Positions 6,486 to 8,774 of a stretch of 8,774 bases of DNA are shown here, in pieces. Under the pieces are notes generated by a model. It was not told the origin of the DNA, did not search any database, and worked only from the letters and a program-made list of their open reading frames with translations. The position numbers and the translations under genes are program-made. Positions within the stretch are counted from its first letter, which is position 1. Each line of letters begins with the position of its first letter. Source of the stretch: Candidatus Sediminicultor tertius. GTDB taxonomy: Bacteria; Atribacterota; Phoenicimicrobiia; Phoenicimicrobiales; Phoenicimicrobiaceae. Location of the stretch: positions 1-8,774 of the forward strand of contig DPXH01000137.1 in NCBI GenBank assembly GCA_003527405.1, given 5' to 3'.

Positions 6486-6701
6486 ATGGTAAAAGAAAAG
6501 TGCATTGAAATGCAAGGCAAAGTAATTCAATCCTTGCCAAATGCTACTTTTCGGGTTGAGCTGGAGAATGGTCACGAAATATTAGCCCACATTTCAGGCA
6601 AAATCAGGATGCATTTTATTAGAATATTACCTGGAGACAGAGTGAAAGTTGAAATGTCACCTTATGATTTGACCCAAGGTAGAATTGTGTATAGATTATA
6701 A
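6486..6701 (+). CDS. infA: Translation initiation factor IF-1
   Basis: A 71-residue single OB-fold protein that occupies the A site of the 30S subunit during initiation. The family core is nearly intact: LPNATFRVELENGHEILAHI (residues 17-36), SGKIRMHFIRILPGDRVKVE, then SPYDLTQGRIVYRL. The ATG at 6486 is preferred. It gives MVKEKCIE, aligning with the usual MAKED start, and lies eight bases after GGAGG at 6473-6477. A TTG immediately upstream at 6483 would add one residue and leave only five bases of spacing. The gene comes 63 bases after map and is followed by a 399-base repeat-bearing spacer before rpmJ. Confidence 0.96.
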   Translation: MVKEKCIEMQGKVIQSLPNATFRVELENGHEILAHISGKIRMHFIRILPGDRVKVEMSPYDLTQGRIVYRL

Positions 6702-6708
6702 TAAGATA

Positions 6709-6737
6709 GTATCTCGTATCTCGTGAATCGTATCTCG
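6709..6737 (+). repeat. GTATCTCG-type dispersed repeat, copy b
   Basis: The word contains GTATCTCG three times, the last after a GTGAATC-like insert. All 29 bases recur exactly, in reverse complement, at 8488-8516. It begins eight bases after the infA stop codon. Confidence 0.85.
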
Positions 6738-6803
6738 CAAAAAAAACAAATAGTTAAAATATTTAAAAATTAAAAAAGCTGTGTGTTTGAATTTATTTTC
6801 CTT

Positions 6804-6860
6804 CGAGATACTAGATACTAGATACGAACAACGAAATCGTATCTCGTGAATCGTATCTCG
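6804..6860. repeat. Imperfect inverted repeat / stem-loop in the infA-rpmJ spacer
   Basis: The left arm 6804-6827 begins CGAGATAC and ends AGATACGA. The right arm 6837-6860 is TCGTATCTCG-GAATCG-type sequence and is the third plus-strand copy of the dispersed word. Nineteen of 24 positions pair, with eight perfect pairs at each end of the stem and a nine-base loop. No T-run follows, so a terminator role is not supported. It may be two dispersed repeats that landed head to head. Confidence 0.7.
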
Positions 6861-7100
6861 CAAAAAGATAGGAACCAGAAACCAGAAGTAGTTTTAAGAT
6901 AAGTTTTGAATTTTACATGATACGATATACTAAAATAGCTTTAAGTTTTGAATTGTAGTTTTACACTTCATTCTTTTGGGTTTTATATTATTAATTTGAT
7001 AGGGTAGAGGCATACTGAATTATATCTAATGTTCACAAATAACAAAATACGCGATACGCAATACGCATCCCGCAGTACTATTTATGGAGGAAGGAAATAA

Positions 7101-7217
7101 ATGAAAGTAAGATCATCGGTCAAAAAAATGTGTGCAAAATGCAAAATAATAAAAAGAAAAGGTAAAATTAGAATAATATGTAACAATCCAAAGCACAAAC
7201 AGAGACAGGGGAAATAA
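7101..7217 (+). CDS. rpmJ: 50S ribosomal protein L36, zinc-binding form
   Basis: A 38-residue small protein, one longer than the usual 37. Read from the ATG at 7101 it is MKVRSSVKKMCAKCKIIKRK followed by GKIRIICNNPKHKQRQGK. The zinc ligands are C11, C14, C27 and H32, the standard CCCH set of the ancestral L36. GGAGG at 7086-7090 and AAGGA at 7091-7095 give a good ribosome-binding site. The position between infA and rpsM is canonical. L36 is the smallest large-subunit protein and binds 23S rRNA near the peptidyl-transferase region. Confidence 0.97.
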   Translation: MKVRSSVKKMCAKCKIIKRKGKIRIICNNPKHKQRQGK

Positions 7218-7240
7218 TTTAAAGGAGGATGTATTAAGAT

Positions 7241-7618
7241 ATGGCTAGAATAGCTGGAGTAGATTTACCCAGAAATAAGAGAATAGAATATGCTTTAACT
7301 TATATCTATGGAATTGGTATTACCAGCGCTCGTTCCATATTGAAGGAATCAAAAGTTAATTTGGATACCAGAGTAAAAGATCTAACTGAAGAAGAGATAA
7401 ACAAAATTAAGGGAATTATTGATAAAAATCATAAAGTAGAGGGAGAATGCAGAAGTGAAATTACCACCTCTATAAAAAGGCTTATGGATATAGGTTCATA
7501 TAGAGGTTTAAGACATCGAAAAGGATTAACAGTGAGGGGTCAAAGAACCAAAACTAATGCAAGAACCAGAAAAGGACCCAAGAAAACAGTGGGAGCAAGA
7601 AAAAAGAAGAGCATGTAG
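7241..7618 (+). CDS. rpsM: 30S ribosomal protein S13
   Basis: A 125-residue protein of normal length. S13 is in the head of the small subunit, contacts the P-site tRNA and forms bridges to L5. The start MARIAGVDLPRNKRIEYALT and the helix-hairpin-helix segment YIYGIGITSARSIL are typical. The C-terminal signature GSYRGLRHRKGLTVRGQRTK (residues 85-104) is followed by TNARTRKGP and a basic tail ending KKKSM. The ATG at 7241 has a strong AAAGGAGGA (7221-7229) upstream. It lies 23 bases after rpmJ and 29 before rpsK, so these three genes are surely co-transcribed. Confidence 0.98.
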   Translation: MARIAGVDLPRNKRIEYALTYIYGIGITSARSILKESKVNLDTRVKDLTEEEINKIKGIIDKNHKVEGECRSEITTSIKRLMDIGSYRGLRHRKGLTVRGQRTKTNARTRKGPKKTVGARKKKSM

Positions 7619-7647
7619 TATCATCAGATATGGAAAGGAGAAATTAA

Positions 7648-8043
7648 TTGGCTAATAAGAAAAAAACAAAGAAAACCAAGAAGAAAATAAAGAAAAATAT
7701 AGTTTTAGGAACAGTACACATCCAATCTACTTTCAACAACACAATAGTTACTATTGCCGATGAAGGTGGCAATGTAATTGCCTGGTCTAGTGCAGGGTGT
7801 ATGGGTTTTAAAGGAAGCAAAAAGAGTACATCTTTTGCTGCTCAAATGACCGCCGAAGCGGTGGCGAAAAAAGCCATGGATCAAGGATTAAAAGAAGTAG
7901 ACGTATTGGTAAAAGGCCCTGGTCCAGGACGGGAAACAGCAATTAGATCTTTACAGGCAGTAGGTTTAAAAGTTAATATGATTAAGGATGTTACCCCAAT
8001 TCCACATAATGGTTGTAGGCCGCCAAAACAAAGAAGGATATAA
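7648..8043 (+). CDS. rpsK: 30S ribosomal protein S11
   Basis: A 131-residue protein of normal length, located on the platform of the small subunit near the mRNA exit. After a strongly basic N-terminal tail (KKKTKKTKKKIKKN), the fold begins with GTVHIQSTFNNTIVTIAD and includes GFKGSKKSTSFAAQ. The loop VKGPGPGRETAIRSLQ is a signature, and the end DVTPIPHNGCRPPKQRRI (residues 114-131) is nearly invariant. The start is TTG at 7648 with AAAGGAG at 7634-7640, seven bases upstream. No ATG fits the expected N-terminus. It is followed by the longest spacer of the window, 592 bases, before rpsD. Confidence 0.97.
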   Translation: MANKKKTKKTKKKIKKNIVLGTVHIQSTFNNTIVTIADEGGNVIAWSSAGCMGFKGSKKSTSFAAQMTAEAVAKKAMDQGLKEVDVLVKGPGPGRETAIRSLQAVGLKVNMIKDVTPIPHNGCRPPKQRRI

Positions 8044-8113
8044 ATTAGTTGTTAGTGAAAGTTGGCGTGGATCTTACAGCGTTTAACGTTTAAGCGCGGG
8101 TAAAAATCGTAGG

Positions 8114-8187
8114 AAAAATACAAAATAAAAATTAGTTGTTAGTTTTAAATAAAAAAATACAAGATAAATTAGTCATTGGTTTTAAAT
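8114..8187 (+). repeat. Imperfect tandem duplication of 37 bases
   Basis: 8114-8150 and 8151-8187 both run from an A-rich AAAATACAA start through ATTAGT(TG/CA)TT to a GTTTTAAAT end. The second unit differs by a two-base shift in the A-run and several substitutions. An ATTAGTTGTTAGT word is also present at 8044-8056. The sequence is low in complexity, so slippage would be enough to produce it. Confidence 0.6.
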
Positions 8188-8207
8188 ACAATTTTTCAAT
8201 TTTTAGT

Positions 8208-8472
8208 ATGCAGCTAAAAATTTAAAGTGAAAAGCGAAAAACCATAATTCAAAACTCAAAACCTTTTTTTTCGCATAAAATATTGTTTTTAATGTAGGGG
8301 TCGAATTTATTCGACCCGTGTTTTGCGGGCTTGATAAATCAAGCCCCTACATAATGAAAACTGATAACTTGTAACCTATATTTTTAATAGGTAAACTGAT
8401 TAACCGGGTAACTGAATAATCTTGTAACTTGCGTCTTTTATCAACTAGCTAACCAGGTAACTAACTAACCAA
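8208..8472 (-). repeat. Right arm of the long inverted repeat flanking adk to rpsK
   Basis: The reverse complement of 4653-4915, 265 bases with the same modules in the same internal order when read on the minus strand. Its double hairpin at 8292-8352 is the more perfect of the two copies. On its outer side it is followed within 16 bases by an inverted copy of the GTATCTCG-type word (8488-8516), which the left arm lacks. The arm lies entirely in the spacer between rpsK and rpsD. Confidence 0.93.
8292..8352. repeat. 61-base double-hairpin palindromic element, copy 2 (inverted)
   Basis: This is the same element in opposite orientation. The outer ends ATGTAGGGG and CCCCTACAT pair perfectly over nine bases. 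The inner palindromes have nine-base stems: GGGTCGAAT/ATTCGACCC (8298-8317) and GGGCTTGAT/ATCAAGCCC (8327-8346). Apart from orientation it differs from copy 1 at three positions, one of which restores the outer stem. Confidence 0.88.
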
Positions 8473-8487
8473 CTAACTAATTCTTAA

Positions 8488-8516
8488 CGAGATACGATTC
8501 ACGAGATACGAGATAC
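8488..8516 (-). repeat. GTATCTCG-type dispersed repeat, copy c (inverted)
   Basis: It is identical over 29 bases to the reverse complement of 6709-6737. It lies 16 bases outside the right arm of the long inverted repeat, upstream of rpsD. Confidence 0.85.
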
Positions 8517-8635
8517 GAATATAGTTTTACGCTTTTCATTTTTCGTTTTATTACTATATGCTAATTAGAGCTTGCAGAAAAAGGAAAAACATTCTATTAT
8601 GAAATTTTGAGAAAATAAGGAGGATTTTGTTATAT

Positions 8636-8774
8636 ATGGCAAGATATACAGGAGCGGTATGTAAATTATGCCGTAGAGAAACAGTAAAGTTATTTTTAAA
8701 AGGAGATAGGTGTTATTCTGATAAATGTCCAATAGAAAAGGGTGCTTCTTTACCCGGTAAAAATGCAAAAAAGG
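8636..8774 (+). CDS. rpsD: 30S ribosomal protein S4, N-terminal end (partial)
   Basis: Forty-six residues are visible before the window ends: MARYTGAVCKLCRRETVKLF, then LKGDRCYSDKCPIEKGASLP, then GKNAKK. The N-terminal start MARYTGxVCKLCRRE is characteristic of S4. C9, C12, C26 and C31 form the zinc site of the C+ version of S4. S4 nucleates assembly of the 30S body and in several bacteria represses the operon that encodes it. The ATG at 8636 has TAAGGAGGA at 8616-8624 upstream. The gene runs off the right edge. rpoA and rplQ would be expected next. Confidence 0.95.
   Translation, partial: MARYTGAVCKLCRRETVKLFLKGDRCYSDKCPIEKGASLPGKNAKK

Larger units (their letters stand above)
6702..7100. 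other. Gene-free spacer between infA and rpmJ
   Basis: These 399 bases contain the dispersed word at 6709-6737 and the stem-loop at 6804-6860. They also hold GTTTTGAATT fragments (about 6902 and 6944) recalling the arm module, and a run of ATACG words (ACGCGATACGCAATACGC, about 7048-7065). No open reading frame of note is present, and the rpmJ ribosome-binding site is at its end. Confidence 0.8.
8044..8635. other. Gene-free spacer between rpsK and rpsD
   Basis: These 592 bases form the longest non-coding stretch of the window. In order it holds an ATTAGTTGTTAGT word, CAGCGTTTAACGTTTAAGCG (8077-8096), which resembles in reverse the ACGCTTAAACGCTGTACGC at about 992-1010, the 37-base tandem repeat, the right arm of the long inverted repeat, and the inverted dispersed word. 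About 120 bases of AT-rich sequence before rpsD show nothing I recognise beyond the ribosome-binding site. An S4-type leader structure was not identified. Confidence 0.8.

Noticed and set aside
6702..7100. CRISPR array suggested by repeated GTATCTCG words
   Set aside because: The copies are irregularly spaced, differ in orientation and include no regular spacers. No cas gene is present.
4653..8472. Composite transposon carrying adk to rpsK
   Set aside because: The arms have no transposase or open reading frame, and the genes between them are in their normal operon order, so they have not been carried in.
8565..8768. Minus-strand open frame of 67 codons opposite rpsD, and similar ones opposite rplF, rpsE, rplO, secY and map
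   Set aside because: Each lies opposite a certain gene, and the translations look like AT-rich shadow peptides with no recognisable family or good ribosome-binding site.

Overview
The window is a stretch of the bacterial spc/alpha ribosomal-protein cluster, read entirely on the + strand. The order is rplE (3' end only), rpsN (zinc type), rpsH, rplF, rplR, rpsE, rplO, secY, adk, map, infA, rpmJ, rpsM, rpsK and rpsD (5' end only). This is the canonical order, so the genes themselves are ordinary. The sequence is AT-rich. The zinc forms of S14, S4, L36 and adenylate kinase and the frequent GTG/TTG starts suggest a low-GC, probably uncultured bacterium. The spacer repeats (words built on GTATCTCG, and paired GGCTTGAT/ATCAAGCC and GGTCGAAT/ATTCGACC hairpins) remind me of anaerobic candidate phyla such as Atribacterota. 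That is a recollection, not something the window proves.

Layout: 1-851 holds the end of L5, then S14 and S8, fairly compact. 852-1931 holds L6 between two repeat-bearing spacers. 1932-4621 holds L18, S5, L15 and SecY. S5 and L15 overlap by 14 bases, which leaves no room for rpmD (L30), the gene usually found there. 4622-5008 is a repeat-filled spacer. 5009-6701 holds adk, map and infA. 6702-7100 is another repeat-filled spacer. 7101-8043 holds rpmJ, rpsM and rpsK, tightly spaced. 8044-8635 is a 592-base spacer, and rpsD starts at 8636 and runs off the window.

Functionally, the genes supply both ribosomal subunits, initiation factor IF-1, the SecY translocon pore, adenylate kinase for nucleotide balance, and methionine aminopeptidase, which trims new proteins. 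Nearly every gene has its own Shine-Dalgarno sequence.

What stands out lies between the genes. About 2 kb of spacer carries a family of non-coding repeats. The strongest signal is a pair of arms of about 264 bases in opposite orientation (4653-4915 and 8208-8472), about 95% identical by hand alignment, flanking the whole adk-map-infA-rpmJ-rpsM-rpsK block. Each arm contains a 61-base double-hairpin element, and a shortened, more diverged third copy sits before rplR. A 29-base word occurs exactly at 6709-6737 and, inverted, at 8488-8516, with near copies elsewhere. I see no CRISPR array, tRNA, rRNA, transposase or convincing intrinsic terminator.
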